From Gnetum montanum (Eukaryota; Streptophyta; Gnetopsida; Gnetales; Gnetaceae), in NCBI GenBank assembly GCA_015680685.1, contig MNCI01011809.1:118096-182095 (forward strand): a stretch of 64,000 nt of DNA. The letters run 5' to 3'. Under the pieces are notes generated by a model, which worked only from the letters and a program-made list of their open reading frames with translations, was not told where the DNA came from and ran no database searches. Both the position numbers and the translations under genes were made by a program. This document shows positions 22,383 to 35,691 of this stretch, in pieces. Numbering within the stretch: position 1 is the stretch's first letter; each line of letters opens with the position of its first letter.

Positions 22383-23604
22383 ATAAGTTCTCCAAATTGC
22401 AAACAACACCTATTACACAAAATGGAAGGATTATGTGTTTTCCTAACTTGGGTAGTCCATACTCAGAGGTTAGATTCCATGCATGTCTCTAGACTTTTTT
22501 TCTTTCAAAATGTGGCTTAGAGGACACCACAACCTTTACAAAGTTTGAGCTCCACCAAGGAGAGTTTCGTTGTTGTAACAAATTGTGGCTTAGAGGACAC
22601 CATAACCTTTACAAAGTTTGAGCTCCGCTAAGGAGAGTTTCATTGTTGTAACAAATTGTGGCTTAGAGGACACCATAACCTTTACAAAGTTTGAGCTCTG
22701 CTAAGGAGAGTTTCTTTGTTGTAACAAATTGCAACCCTACAAGGTCCCAACAAGCTTAGGAGTGGTTTAAAGGATCCCACAACCTATACAAAATAGAGCT
22801 CTACTTCATAGTATTTTGATGTTGCAAAACAACTTAATTCCACTGGATATTGACAAGCTCTAAGATGATGCCTTCTTGCAAGAAGCACATCAATCCCTCA
22901 GGGTAGTAAGAAAAGAATAAGAACCATAAGGAGAGAGTGTAACTCAATTTACACATTCCTTGTACAATGAAGCATAGTTCCACAAAAAATTCTAACAAAT
23001 GATGTGATAATTCAAGTACACAAGTACAACAACATAAGATAGACAATGATATAGCTTGAATGTTAACAATGCTTGCATAATACTCAAGAATTTGAAGTCT
23101 TCTTATAACATTGGAGTTTCTAAAAATGCCTTTGAATTCATGTAATGACTATCCAATAGCTAATATAGATGTCTCCTTCAAGGTTGGGACATCTCTCTAA
23201 ATTCAGCCTTAGTTCTAGGGGAGACGTCTCCTTCTTGAATGGGACATCTCTAAGGAGACATCTCCTATTTTTGGGAGACGTCTTTCTATGATTGACTTCA
23301 TTTTGACCAAGATGTATTTTATTCCTTGGAGATGTCTTTTCAAATTTTGAGCTCTATTTCCTAAGGCTTTTCCTTTTTGATTTAGCTTCCTCTCAATCCT
23401 TGGAGCATCTTCATTTAGCTTGTAGTCTTCATACTTTTTCATGCTCTAATTTTTCCTATGAAGTATTTTACTTTAATAGCCATGCTACCATGTGTCCTTG
23501 TCCATGATGTGGACTTCTTATTCTTTTCCTCTAAATATAACATCCATAATAAACATTCATTGTTCTCCATTTTCCTCAAGGTTTTGGCATCCTAAAAGAT
23601 CAAA
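22303..23604 (-). repeat. 3' LTR of element G
   Basis: Left LTR of G. It contains a long GA run (22334-22379) and three tandem copies of a 73-base unit starting at 22511, 22584 and 22657 (TGTGGCTTAGAGGACACC...). The other LTR has only one copy, which accounts for most of the length difference. The far end carries repeated GAGACGTCTCC/GGGACATCTC motifs (23170-23285). Confidence 0.8.
22334..22379. repeat. (AG)n microsatellite
   Basis: Uninterrupted AG run of about 45 bases inside G's 3' LTR. The matching place in the other LTR (35714-35750) is a G-rich GGGGTGTGGGTGG tract instead. Confidence 0.95.
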
Positions 23605-25200
23605 AATCTCCTCCTTTTTAATGATGTCCAAAACTTAAGAAAATGGGTTAGTAGTACCCTAGAAATCATTAAGTTATATATTTTCAATATCACTCATATC
23701 ATTAGTTTAAATGTACCCATCAGATTCCAAAGTACACTACATCAAAGTTATTCATATGAATATAGCCATCAAATTCCAAGGTGTACTAATTCACAATCAT
23801 TCAAGTCATTTTACATCACATCATGCTCATATATTTACAAGTGATAGCATAATCATATATTCACAAATGATAGCATTTTATCCGATAATCAAATATTCCA
23901 ATAATGCCCCACTAATATCAAATATAATAAAAAATATCTTTTCCTTGTTGGACATCCTCAAAAAGGACTAGAGTAGACAATCAAATAGACTAAGAGAATG
24001 CATAATTTTTATCAATACCTAATAAGTATCATAGGAGCTTAGACATATCTAATACATAAAATATATTCAGATCAATAGATATGCAAGTTCTAGGTTCTCC
24101 ACATGTTGAAAAAACAATTTACAATATAAAGTCCATTCATTTTTATAATTTCAAAATGCAAACATGATAACTTCTAAGAAATATTTATGATGCTATCATA
24201 GAGATACAAACATTTTTAGCACATTTTTAAACATTGTTTTAGAGTGTTGCTAAAAAAAAATTCCATTTAGGAGCTACCCTCAGGTTAATGACCCATAAGT
24301 AATTGAAATATAACTAATCCAAGCCTTCCAATTTATTTGCAATAGAAATTAAAACCAAAGGTTGATGTCTAAGGTTTGACTATGTAAATTCATAAGCCAA
24401 AATAAACCAATAGCACATGATTCTAAAACTACCTAATATTCTACTTCTTCTAAGGAAAAAACTAATACTTATTAATTTAATGTCAAGAGATTAAATACGT
24501 ACATATCCAACTTTCAAAAATCAATCAATTGCTCATAAGAGAGATCAAAGCAATACATATCATACTAATTGTTTTAACAACTAGACGTATCCTTAGCAAA
24601 TTTTTGTAAAGTAATTGATGATCATTCTTAGGTAGAAGACATTAGTATTAGATGAAAACACCTTTTATTTATCTTTCCAAGATTTATGTCTTGGAGAAAA
24701 ATCTTCATAGACTTCCAAGAATGGATGCTTTATAATAATCCACGAGGTTCAAGCTCCACCTACATATGTGCTTATCTTAACATTTGTAAAGCCTAGAGCT
24801 AATTTTCCATAATCTTAATAATTAAAAAAAATGTAACCACATATCAAAACAAATTAGTCTTTCTTGATCATTCAAATTTCCTTTTCCTTACAATCTTTCT
24901 ACAAAGCATGGTCCAAATCAGTGACATCTTATGATAAACATCCATTCTAGTTAAATAGTTGTAAAGTTTTCTTTTAAGGATAAATCTTTTTTTTAAAATA
25001 ATATGTGAGAAATTTCATGGTTCAAAAGACAACACAAAAGATATCCATACAATTTTTTTTCCTACAAATAAAGATATATGCTGGTATAAAAAAATAAAGC
25101 ATTTAAAAACTGACATGATTTCTAGCAAGCAAGGAAATAGAAACTTATTGTAACTTACTTTGTAATTGAGATGCAATAGAATAATGAAGTTTGAGATGAG
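23605..25200. other. AT-rich interior of element G, no gene recognised
   Basis: About 1.6 kb of strongly AT-rich sequence with many stops in all frames. This is where copia protease, integrase and RT should lie between gag and the 3' LTR; none is recognisable. It may be replacement sequence in a non-autonomous element. Confidence 0.6.
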
Positions 25201-25209
25201 GTCCTCTAT

Positions 25210-26191
25210 CATGGAGTACTTCCTTACCTTTTAAATTTCGTTCATTAGTTTCTTTTCATGATGTTAAGCTTGTTGATGTCTCTATGATGAAAGAATTTTT
25301 GATCACCTTCTGTATCATCCATCTTTTTGAGGAATTTTCTAATTTCTCACTCATCTGGCTACTTCATGCAAAATCTCCTTACTAGGAACTTTTTGGCAGT
25401 ACCAAGCATCAATGTTATTTTGATTAACATATGGCTAATCAAAGTTTTATTTACTTCCAAATTTTTACAAATGAATAAAATGTTCTTCTCATAAATGGGG
25501 TTATTAAACCTAATTATGCTTAAGATGGAGTTTGCATCCTCTTGTAAGACTTTTTCAAAATCTTCATTCCTAGGCTATTTTTCATGAACCTCTCCTTCTT
25601 GAAAACCTCTACATTCTTCATCTAAAGGGGTTAGTTGTTGAATCTTAGCCTTTATGTCTAAGATTTTTCCTTTTAATTTGGTGTGAATTGCATAAAATTT
25701 TCTATTCATGTATTTCTTTACCTTCTTAACTAGATAATTTAGAATGAGAATTTCTTCTCGTAATTCACTATACCTTTCATCATACTTACCTCTTGGTTCA
25801 TTAGCAACTTGTAGTAAATTTTCATTTGTGAGTGCCATACATATGAGTTGAGAATCTTTTGTGAAGTCATCTACTTATTCTAAACTTTGCTCATCATCAT
25901 CCCAGCTAGTGTAGAAGTTGATCTTTTTCATTTCCATATTAGTCCTCTCTTTTCGTTGTAACCTGCCATTGCTAGAACATTCGAAGGCCACATGTCCTCT
26001 TCCTCCACAAACCCAACATTCTATTGAAAAAGCGTGAAAATTAGAATTTGATAAATTCATACCTTTGTCCTTACCTTTAAAGTTAGATTGATTGGGTCCT
26101 TGTTGATTGAAGCTCTTTTCTTTTCTTGCAAGTAATCATTGGACTCTTCTTAAAACAAGAGCTATCTCCTCTTTGCTACTTACATCTTACT
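25210..26191 (-). pseudogene. gag: G gag, C-terminal part with zinc knuckle
   Basis: Minus-strand relic of a copia-type gag. A complete CCHC knuckle, CWVCGGRGHVAFEC (C-X2-C-X4-H-X4-C), lies near 25980-26025. It is followed by a charged, coiled segment (YSELREEILILNYLVKKVKK) near 25730-25790. A few stops interrupt it. The N-terminal part lies across the C insertion at 34944-35636. Confidence 0.8.
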
Positions 26192-27888
26192 TGAAACACC
26201 ACAAAATTTTAGGTCTTGGCATCTTGACTACAAATTTGGCTAAGTATCAAAATGATGGCACTTTGCCTAAATTTTTCTAAGTGTTGAGTGTAGTTAACTC
26301 TAATTGCCAGATTTTAAAAATTTTTCTAAGTGTCAAAACGATGGCACTTTCTACAAATTTGTCTAACTGCTAGGACCATGCTCTCCACTGCAGTAGAGCA
26401 TAGTCAGCTTCAACGACCAATTTTCTACAATTTTGGCTAAGTGTCATAATGATGACATAAGCTGCACAAATTTTTCTAAGTCTTGTGCTATGCTTGGCAC
26501 TGTAGTTGCTATGCTCTAGCACTGTAGCTACTACGCTCTAGAGCATAGCAAGCATAGCCAACACACAAATGGCCAGTTTTGCAAAATTTTCTATGTGTTA
26601 TGTTATGATCCCATTGCCCTTGCTATGCTCTAGAGCATAGCTAGCATAGCACACCTTTCAGTGGCTAGTTTTGCCGAAGTGTTAAGCAAGAAGCTATCAA
26701 GCTAGCTCAACATGGAAGAGGCATTTGGAAGATTTTCTAACTCTTCAGGCTACCTCTCCTACTATGCTCCAGAGCGTAACAAGAACAAAGATTGCAATTT
26801 TTACTATATTCTTCTAAGTGTCCATGCTACACCCTGTTCTTGGGTAGCATCCCGTGTGTTGCGCATAACATGGGACAAGTGTAGCAACCAGAGTTAGAAA
26901 AATTTTTGAACTTTTTTTGGTCACCTCCAGACTTAGAAAATTTTCTAAAATTTTCTTGTAGTCCCACCTACTGCACTGCCATGTGGCACCCGATCTAGAT
27001 TTTGGGCTAGCCCTAGCCCTATAAATACCCTTGTGCCCCAATGTTTTAGGGGTTGGCTTCCATTTTTTCACTAGTTGGTAGTTGGCACTTTCATTGGGAA
27101 TTTGGCATTTTGGTATCTTGGCACTTAGCTTCGTGGATGAACAAGACCTAGAGCACACCACACTAGTAGAGAGGCATCCCTGCACCACATGGTACACCAT
27201 GGCTCCATTGCAGCCTTGCACTACATGGTACACTATGGTCCTATTGTAGCCTTGCACTGCATGATACATCATAGCCCGTTGCAACCCTATAGAACATCAC
27301 ATGGTACATCGCAATAGCCAACCCAGCAAGTATGGTTCATCATGGTAAGAACCAAACTTCACAGCCCGACATCACCAAGACTATGACTATGCTTCCACTA
27401 CATCTACCATACAATGTGTACCTTCTAAGACCCTTTTGGAGTTAACTACACTACCATTTGGGGTAGTGTTCTATTTCTCTCTCTCGTTTCTAGCATTTTT
27501 CTTGCATGTTTTTGCACTTTTTATGCGTCATCACGCTATACTATGCTCGAGAAGTGGTCTCCATGGGTTGACACTCTCGTTTTGGTCAAAACCCTTAGCT
27601 ACACTCACCCCTATTTCGTGGCTATGCTCTACACTTAGCACCACAAAGCATCTCTTTGACACTTACGACTATTTCATGTTTCTTGCATTTGCATTTCATC
27701 TAACCATGCCAACCCCTGGTTGCACCCACTACCCCGGTTGCAATCGACAAAGTCCATATTTAATTAACAAGACCATTTAGGGTGCTCCACCTCTATTTCC
27801 AACAAGGCCCTTGCATGGAGGCAAGGTTAAGGTTGTGTGTCCATTGATCCCTTAGTGATTCCAGCCACCAATGTTTTTGGTCGTTATA
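26192..27888 (+). repeat. 5' LTR of element C
   Basis: TGAAACACCACAAAATTT to ...TTTTTGGTCGTTATA (final CA decayed to TA), 1,697 bp. TATAAATA at 27020-27027. U3 is full of short CTAAGTGTTA and TAGAGCATAGC motifs. The two C LTRs differ at many sites, so the insertion is old. Confidence 0.92.
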
Positions 27889-27893
27889 GTTTT

Positions 27894-27912
27894 TGGTGCT
27901 ACAAGGAGGGCC
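27894..27912 (+). promoter_or_regulatory. Primer-binding site of C
   Basis: TGGTGCTACAAGGAGGGCC, five bases after the LTR. D has TGGCGCTAGAAGGAGGGCC and E TGGTGCTAAAATGAGGGCC in the same position. Begins with TGG as expected for pairing with a tRNA CCA end; the tRNA is not identified. Confidence 0.75.
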
Positions 27913-28421
27913 TTGCCATTTTCTTCTACATTTTCTGATTATTGTCCCATGTGCTCTCTCCACCATCGGTTGGTGTAGATTGGACTCCGTTGTCGGTTCC
28001 CCTAAAGCTCCACTAGAAAAAAGCCAAATCATATCTTTGGCAGTTAATCAAAATTCTAGGTGCTTGGGAGAGCATAGCTAGCTCTCAACATAGAGAGCAT
28101 AGCAAGCTCTAGCATAGCAAGTGTAGCACCAAAGTTAGCCATTTTCAGTAGCTTTCACAATTAGCATTTTTTCTACATTTCCATACTTAGCATTTTTTTT
28201 TTACATTTTCATACTTAGCATTTTTTCTACATTTTCATATTTAGCCAAATTTCCTATAGTTTTACACTTAGTTAATTTTTTGTAGTTTCCACACTTAGCC
28301 ATTTTTCTACATTTTTATACTTAGCCATTTTTTTGCTACTAGCAGACTTAGTCATTTTTCTACAGTTTTCAAAGTTATCCATTTTCTACAAACAGCAACT
28401 CTCATAACCTAGTTTGTGAAC

Positions 28422-31400
28422 ATGAATCCAGATCAACCTTCCATGTCGGTGTCTAATACATTTAACGCCATGATCCACCCAAAGTGCTCCATGCTAAGCC
28501 ATGAACAATACAATTTTGTTTATGCCAAAATCCAAGTAGGATTACTAGTGGATTGCTTTAACTTAGAGGCAAAATAGGACTACAAACAAGTCCACTATGA
28601 TAGAAGAGAGTACAACCCCTCCTTATTTGACATGATTCCACTCATGGAATCCTACCACTAGCTATTTTTCCAACTCATTTGTGCAAATGAGCATGATGTA
28701 GGGATAACCTATGAGAAAGCCTCACAGGAGGAAGAAGATGAGTTTGAGGCTCACTTTGAATGCAAGAGCCCCCTCTACACTATCTTCCAACAATTGCTCC
28801 CTAGTATAGCCCCTCCTCGGTTCAGTTCATCCATCCTCTTTGAGATGGTAATCATGCCAATTTATCCTTCCTTGTAAGCAATTGCTACATTTGCCCAACC
28901 CTGTGCTCATGCAAGGGCTACCTCCCAACCCTAGATGACTTAAGCAACATACATCCCGCTTGTCTCATTGGTGCACATGGTGTCCATCCAACCCACTCAT
29001 GTGTGGCATACCTTGGTCATTGCACCCATCACTTAGCCAATGCATCAACTAAACTTATCTGCTATGACGTTAAACTGACAATGATTGTTTGCTACAACAT
29101 TAAACTGGAAAACTCTACAACCAACAAACTAACCCTATGCTATGCAACCAACACAAGCCTAGCTAATGCAATTAGCTGTCACATCCCCAAGCTTGGATCA
29201 GACATTCCATCTAATCTAAAGTTTGATGGAGGAGATCAACCAACTCAAAGCTACCTTCTTTGAAACCATTAAGGTGATGGACATCTACTGGGGCAACCCC
29301 ATAAGTCCTATAGTCCCATACTTGACTCTCTCAACTAGGGTCTAGCTGCCTCAACTCACCAAGTACAATGGTAAAGGGGATCTTAGTGCACACTTGGTCA
29401 CATTTTGATCCAAGTTCTTGCTCCTTCAAGCCTGGCCAAATGCCATCATACATATGTTCCCCATGTCACGCACTAGTAATGCCTTAGATTAGTATCATGT
29501 ACTACCTAAGGCCTCAATCTCTTCTTTGGAGGATCTCATAAGCCAGTTTGTGACATGCTTCAAGTATAACATTAAGCCTAAAGCAACCCTTGACCAGCTC
29601 ATGTAGGTCAAGTAGGGACCCCTAGAGCTTGTGCCAAAATTCCTCCAACACTAGAAAGCTAGTTGAATCTAATACAAACATAGATTAGACATTATCCATC
29701 AAAAAAATGATAGGTACTGTGAACTACTGAGGAACCTTACCGTAGCAATACCAAATGAGCCCATGATCCCACAACATTTCAAGTTGGACCAATACTATCA
29801 TTACCACCAAATGTTTGGTCATAGTATAGAAAACTATCGTGCTTTTTAGGACGGCTTGCAAAGAATGATAGAATGGGGCCAACTGGTGCTCGATGTAGCG
29901 AGCCAATCTAATGTAGACAATGCCCCCTACGTCATAAACTCTATCAACATAGGTGACAAATCTAAGCTTGTGCAACAACCTTTTATGATCCGCATGTCTT
30001 CCAGCAAGGCAAGGATCCCCTTGGCCTCCATAAGCAGGAGGCCATCCTTTGTTATTAGAGTATCACCTCTGGCACCCACAATACCCTTTGTGGTCAAGGT
30101 CTCATAGCAATCGTCCACTAAGACATTAAATTGGCAACCAAACCAATCCGTCCTCTAAGACATTAAATTGACATGATGCAGTGCCAACAACCACTAAGCA
30201 ACCTTTCTTCATCAAGGTGCCACAATGAGTTGGCCCCTACAATAAATCCTAAACCACTGTTTGTCATAAGGGTGCCATAATGTGATGGCCCCTCACCTAC
30301 TCGAAGCCCAACTGTGGGCAACGCCTCGGTCTCTCCTCATTCAAGGGCTGATCCCACTAGCAACTCGGGTAGGCCTACCAAACGGCAGTGTAAGAGGATG
30401 AACAAGTGCATTGCAACTCTCATGACCGAAGCAAAGGCCACAACCAGTAAGCAACAACCAAACATTGGGGCCCCTGCCCCCAAGTAGGCCAAGAAACCCA
30501 AGCCCAAGTCCCCTTCATGAGAGATTCGTCTCTCAAGCCACATGGAAGAAGTCAAGGCCAACACAATGACTGATGAAAAGGACATCATTGCTTCACTAAC
30601 CTAGGTAAGACAAATGCTCAAGCAAAAGAACACAACATTGAGCTTGTACAACTTGGTCATGACCTCATTTTCTCACCACCAACCATTAGCCTAGATGTTG
30701 GCCTCCATTCTTGTTATAGAGGACATCCCTGTAGATGAGAACATCATCTGTGCAATCATGTTACCCCCTACACCATAGGAATTAGGTTCAACATCTCTAG
30801 CATTTCACGATGATGCAGTCAAGGTTAACTCCAAACAAGGGGAGGTCACTATAGCTCCACTATCCATTAGCATATGTGTTGGGTAGTGCACAATTCACAT
30901 AGTTCATGTCAATTATGATGCAACAACAAACATATTCTTGTACTCCATCATCAACAAGCTAGGCCTAATAGATGAAATCAGGCCAACCAAAATCACATGT
31001 CTAAAATCCTTCAACGGATCATGTGTCACCATCAAAGCTACAATCAACTTAGCCTTTTTGGTAGGAGAGAAATTTTCTACCATCATAGATTTCACTGTCA
31101 TAGAGGAGATGCCAAGCTTCAACCTGATCCAAGGCAAGCCTTGGCTCTTCCATCTGCTAAGAAGTCCACCTTCCATACGAAGGTGGTCAAGTTATAATGC
31201 ATCCTCTTTGGCTGTCCACAACATAGACATGGAGCAAGTGTCGAAGGTGGAGTTTCTTGGTGATGCACCTGTAGCAACCAATGCAATGCCTAAGGCTAAC
31301 ACACTTAAACAAGTGGTTGAAGCCAATAGCCTCCCAGAGGATCCTAAGCCTTGTGCATCCCCTAATCCATGCCTAGTTAGAAAGCAACTACATGACCAAG

Positions 31401-31435
31401 ACTTTTCCTTGGCCAAAAACATGCTATGTGTCTAC
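28422..31435 (+). pseudogene. gag-pro: Degenerate gag-protease of element C
   Basis: Starts at an ATG (MNPDQPSMSVSNTFNAMIHP) and is collinear with D gag-pro. Recognisable: the gag N-terminus (EQYNFVYAKIQ), the retrotransposon gag core (KYNGKGDLSAHLVTF, MSRTSNALD, SISSLEDLISQFVTCFKYN, LDQLM) near 29360-29610, and the protease/post-protease region (YSIINKLGLIDEI, CLKSFNGS, VIEEMPSFNLIQGKPWL) near 30938-31150. Many stops, mostly TAG. The protease loop that is HVDDGAAAN in D reads HVNYDATTN here, so the active-site DDG is lost. TTAAACTGG-type inserts interrupt it near 29060-29105 and 30120-30175. Confidence 0.88.
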
Positions 31436-31639
31436 TTAACCTTTGCCTTCACAGGCCATGCATTTTTGGTTTTTGCTTGCGTTGCATTTGTTCATGCATT
31501 TACATTCCACTTGCTTGCCTAGTTTACACACTACTTTTCTTTGTTTACACATTTCTACTTTTTTTGCACATCCATCCACTTAACTTATGCATTGCATCTG
31601 AAAAACATAAAAAATACATAAAACTACAAAAACACATGG

Positions 31640-32065
31640 CTTGAAAAGGCCTTAAACTAGCCCATGATCCACCATGGCCTTAAACTAGCAATCCTAGCCT
31701 AAAAATGTCTTAAACTAGTGTTGTGGCCTAAAATGGTCTAAAAAAATCGCTCTTTACATTACTTTCCTTTCATTTTTTCATTTTAACTTTGTTTATGATA
31801 GGTGCCACTTGATGTTATTTTTCTAGTTGATTTTTGTAAGATCTTGTAAGTACATAGCATGACTATATGTGTAGCATCGCATCTCACCCAAGCAAGGTAA
31901 GCACTCGTTTGCCATGATGCAAGAAACTAGCACAGATAGTCTACTATGGCTATAAACTGGCATAGATCATCTTTGGATCATGATGTTAAATTGGCACAAT
32001 AGCTTTTCTGCTACGATGTTAAACTGGCACACAATAGTCTGCTAGGACCATAAACTAGCACTCTA
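31640..32065 (+). repeat. TTAAACTRG repeats downstream of C gag-pro
   Basis: Two clusters: GGCCTTAAACTAGC units at 31647-31745 and TCTGCTAYGATGTTAAACTGG units at 31935-32065. In A, B and D such clusters flank pol on both sides; here they lie close together because pol is absent. Confidence 0.75.
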
Positions 32066-32326
32066 GGTTTGCATATTCATAGTATCATTTCCTTCCACCA
32101 TTTTTTTGATCTTTTGGAGCACCTACCATTAGTGCGGCCTTTGAAGAACTCGTAGCATCATTACCCTAGCACTTTCACTAGCTTCTTGAGCACTTACAAC
32201 TAGCATAACATTTGATGCATTTATAGCTTCTTCGTGTCCATTAGTTGTAGCATCTTCACATTTGGCATTTGCACTTGCATTTCATATTTTGTGGTTTTCT
32301 TATCTTCTCGAAGTTGTGTTCGTAAG

Positions 32327-32377
32327 ATGAAGCCTCGAAGGTGATCGTGCAAAGATGCATCTCATCATAGCAACAAG
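32327..32377 (+). other. Conserved small exon-like cassette of C
   Basis: ATGAAGCCTCGAAGGTGATC after GTTGTGTTCGTAAG, aligned with the blocks in A, B and E. The donor has decayed (CAACAAGTTGC). Confidence 0.4.
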
Positions 32378-33171
32378 TTGCTACATCGCTTCGATGTGCA
32401 TGATTAGACTAGTTAAGCCACTCAAGAGTGCACATCCCCCTTATCCCATTATAGCTTATGCACATCCCCCTTCATCTCAACATCCTCTCATCCCCCACAT
32501 ACTCACAATTGCACATCCCTCTGATGCATACACATTGTGATGCATATGGCATTCTCCTCATGTCAACTAATGAACCCATGGTGGATGTAATGCAACTCGT
32601 CCCATGGGAAGCCTTTGTGGGCTGGTTCAAGCCCAAGCCAATGTAACATAACTCATCCTAGGGAGGAAACACCTTTCCTATAGATGTGATGTGGTTGCAT
32701 CAAAGCAAATCCCATCTATTCAATGGTCGACACCTTACAGCTAGCATTTAGTAGTAAGCTGAACCCAACAGGGGTTTGCCTCGTGGCAAAAAAAAAGAGC
32801 AAAAAATGAAAAAAAAAGGAGAATGGGAAAAAGCACATCCCCAAGTAAATTGACAATGTTGCAACTTTGTAACCAACCTAGCCTTGGATTGACTTTGACT
32901 CTCTCATGAGCACTTTGACAAGAGGTTAACATTTTAGGGGCAAGCCACTTCATGCCATGATCACTGTCAACCATGCTAACTTTGTATCTTACATTAAGAT
33001 ACACTATTTGCATTTTATTTTCTTTGCTTGCATTTCATCTCCCTAGCACATTTCCTACACACTTTTCCCCAACATACCCTTATCCATAGCACTCTTAAAC
33101 ATGGTGGAACAACACTTGATCTTGTATCAACGAGTGATGTTGGTACCACGTCTATTATGATGTTTTGCAAT
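32378..33171. other. 3' non-coding region of C
   Basis: About 800 bases with no coding signal. Includes the block shared with B and E (ATGGATGTAATGCAACTCG, CCCATGGGAAGCC at 32581-32613). Confidence 0.5.
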
Positions 33172-33225
33172 TCTTTGTTGACATCTCTTGGGTCACTCCT
33201 CTAGACATCAACAAAGAGGGACCAT
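33172..33225 (+). promoter_or_regulatory. Hairpin and polypurine tract of C
   Basis: TCTTTGTTGACATCTCTTGG pairs with GACATCAACAAAGA, whose purine-rich continuation CAAAGAGGGACC leads to the 3' LTR. Same structure as in A and E. Confidence 0.75.
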
Positions 33226-34943
33226 TGAAACACCATAAAATTTTAGGTCTCAGCATCTTGACTACAAATTTGGCTTAGTGTCAAAATGATGGCACTTTAC
33301 CCAAATTTTTCCAAGTGTTAAGTGTAGTCAACTCCAACTACCAGATTTGCAAAAAATTTTCCAAGTGTTAGAATAATGACACTTTCTACAAATTTTTCTA
33401 AGTGTTAGGACCACACTCTCCACTATAGTAGAGTGTAGTCATCTTCAATAGCTAATTTTCTACAATTTTGGCTAAGTGTCATAATGATGACACAAGTTGT
33501 AGAAATTTTTCTAAGTGTTGTGCTATGCGTGACACTGTAGCTGTTATACTCTAGCATTGTAGCTGCTATGCTCTGCTACGTTCTAGAGTGTAGCAAGTGT
33601 AGCCAACACACAAATGGCTAGTTTTGCAGAATTTTCTGCATGTTGTGCTACGCTTCCATTGCCCTTGCTACGCTCTAAAGTGTAGCCAATGTAGCACACC
33701 TTTTAGTGGCTAGTTTTTCCTAAGTGTTAAGTAAGAAGCTATCAAGCTAGCTCAGTGTGGAAGAGACATTTGGTAGATTTTCTAACTCCTGAGGCTACCC
33801 CCTACTTCGCTCCAGAGCATAGCTAGAGTAGCAAGAACAAAGACTATAATTTTTACTAGATTTTTCTAAGTGCCCATGCTACGCCTTGTTCTCGGGCAGC
33901 ATCCTGCATCCTGTGCATAACATAGGACGAGCATAGTAGCCAGAGTTAGAAAAATTTTTGAACTTTTTCTAATCACCTTCAAACTTAGAAATTTTTTAAA
34001 AATTTTCTAATACTCCCACCTACCACACTACCATGTGGCACCTAATTGGCATGTTGGGCTAACCCTAGCCCTATAGATACCCCTACACCCTAATGTTTCA
34101 GGGGTTGGATTTCATCTTTTCCCCAATTGATAGTTGGCACTTTCATTGGGCATTTGGCATTTGGCATCTTGGCACTTAGCTCCATTGGAAAATGAGACCC
34201 AGAGCACACCACACTAGTAAAGAGGCATTGCTACACAACACATTATACTACAACCCCATTGTAGCCCTACACTACATGGTACATCATGGTCCTATTGTAG
34301 CCTTACACCGCATGGTACACCATAGCCCCATTGTAGCCCTGTAGAACATTGCATGGTACACCATGGAAGCCAACCTAGCAGGCATGGTTCATCATGGCTA
34401 ATGCCAAACTTCACGGCCTAACACCACTGAGACTGTGATTGCACTTCCATTGTGCCTATTGTACATTGTGTACCTTCTAAGACCCTTTTGGAGTTAACTA
34501 CATTTGGGGTAGTATTCCATTTCTCTCTCTCATTTCTAGCATTTTATTGGATTTTTCTTGTATCTTTTCACACTTTTTCACATGTCATCATACTGTACTA
34601 TGCCCAAGCAATAGTCTCCATAGGTTGACACTCTCATTTTGGTTGAAACCCTTTGCTATGCTTGCCCCCATTTTGTGGCTATGCTCTACACTTAGCACCA
34701 TGAAGCATCACTTTGGCACTTAGTAATGTTTCATGTCACTTACATTTGCATTTCGGCTAACTATGCCATACCCTAGTTGCACCACCACCTTAATTGTAAC
34801 CGAAAAGTTCCTATTCGATTGACAAGATTGTTTAGGGTGCTTTGCCTCCATTTTTAGTAAGGCCCTCATATGGAGGTTGGGTTAAGGCTATGTGTTTGTT
34901 GATCCATCGGTGATTCCAGTCATCGATGTTTTTGGTCATTACA
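33226..34943 (+). repeat. 3' LTR of element C
   Basis: TGAAACACCATAAAATTTTA to ...TTTTTGGTCATTACA, 1,718 bp. The TATA box has decayed to TATAGATA (34072-34079). Followed directly by TTGCT and the continuation of G. Confidence 0.92.
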
Positions 34944-35636
34944 TTGCTTAGCAAGTTTCATTTCCTTGAAGTCTAATTTTAGGGCAATGGTTTTTTCTTT
35001 TATTACCCCTTCACTTATGAGGTTCATTTCATAAGTAACAAGAATACTTTGAAGCTCTTCAAATTTTAAAACTGAAAAATCTCTAATCTCCTCCATGGTT
35101 ATAATCTTAGGTCTAAATTCTAGTTGGAGTGTTCAAATTATTTTTATTACCACAGGACTTTCAGCTAGGTCCTTACCTATACTCCTAATTTCTACAACTA
35201 GATCATTAGCCCTAGAAAATAGTCTTTTATCTTTTCACCTTCTCTCATTTTAAGTTTGTCATACTTACTTTGTAGACCAAAGGTTTGGATTGTTTGACTA
35301 TGGATGTGCCTTCATAAGTAGCTTCTAAGGTTTCCCAAATTTCCTTAGCATTTCTACAACTAACTATCCTATGAAATTCAGATTTATTCAATGCATAATA
35401 TAAACAATATTTTTTACTTTGGAATTGTACATAAACTTATCTCTTTCTTCCGATATCCACTTGCTATGCTATTTGAGTGCCTTTGTTACACTATTAATTA
35501 GTCGTGTTTATCCTTCAAGAATGGACTCCTAAACCTCAAAATCCATTAATTCAAAGAAGTCCTACATCCTTGCCTTCCAATAGGAAAAATAAAAACCATT
35601 GAACATAGGTGGCTTGGTGTACATTGTTTTCTCCAT
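34944..35636 (-). pseudogene. gag: G gag, N-terminal part
   Basis: Minus-strand reading from the ATG at 35636: MEKTMYTKPPMFNGFYFSYW, the typical opening of a copia gag (FxGxNFxYWKARM type), then degenerate text with stops. Broken by element C at 34944; continues at 26191. Confidence 0.75.
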
Positions 35637-35671
35637 AGTTTACTCTTGAATGTTGATGTTAAGTGCAAGAG

Positions 35672-35691
35672 TTCTAGGCTCCAATACCACT
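35672..35691 (-). promoter_or_regulatory. Primer-binding site of G
   Basis: Read on the minus strand directly after the LTR: AGTGGTATTGGAGCCTAGAA, resembling the initiator-Met primer site TGGTATCAGAGC common in copia elements. It fixes the orientation of G. Confidence 0.65.

Larger units (their letters stand above)
26192..34943 (+). mobile_element. Element C: complete non-autonomous Tat-type retrotransposon (gag-pro only)
   Basis: Full element with 5' LTR 26192-27888, primer site 27894, gag-pro 28422-31435, TTAAACTRG repeats, exon-like cassette, hairpin/PPT and 3' LTR 33226-34943. The flanking 5-mers are TTACT (26187-26191) and TTGCT (34944-34948), a target duplication with one transition. 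G's gag continues across it. It has no pol and no antisense gene; the interior is only 5,337 bp. E has the same plan, which argues for a stable non-autonomous family and not a chance deletion. Confidence 0.9.

Noticed and set aside
27436-28081. Plus-strand ORFs around the end of C's 5' LTR
   Set aside because: Chance frames across LTR U5 and primer site; gag starts at 28422.
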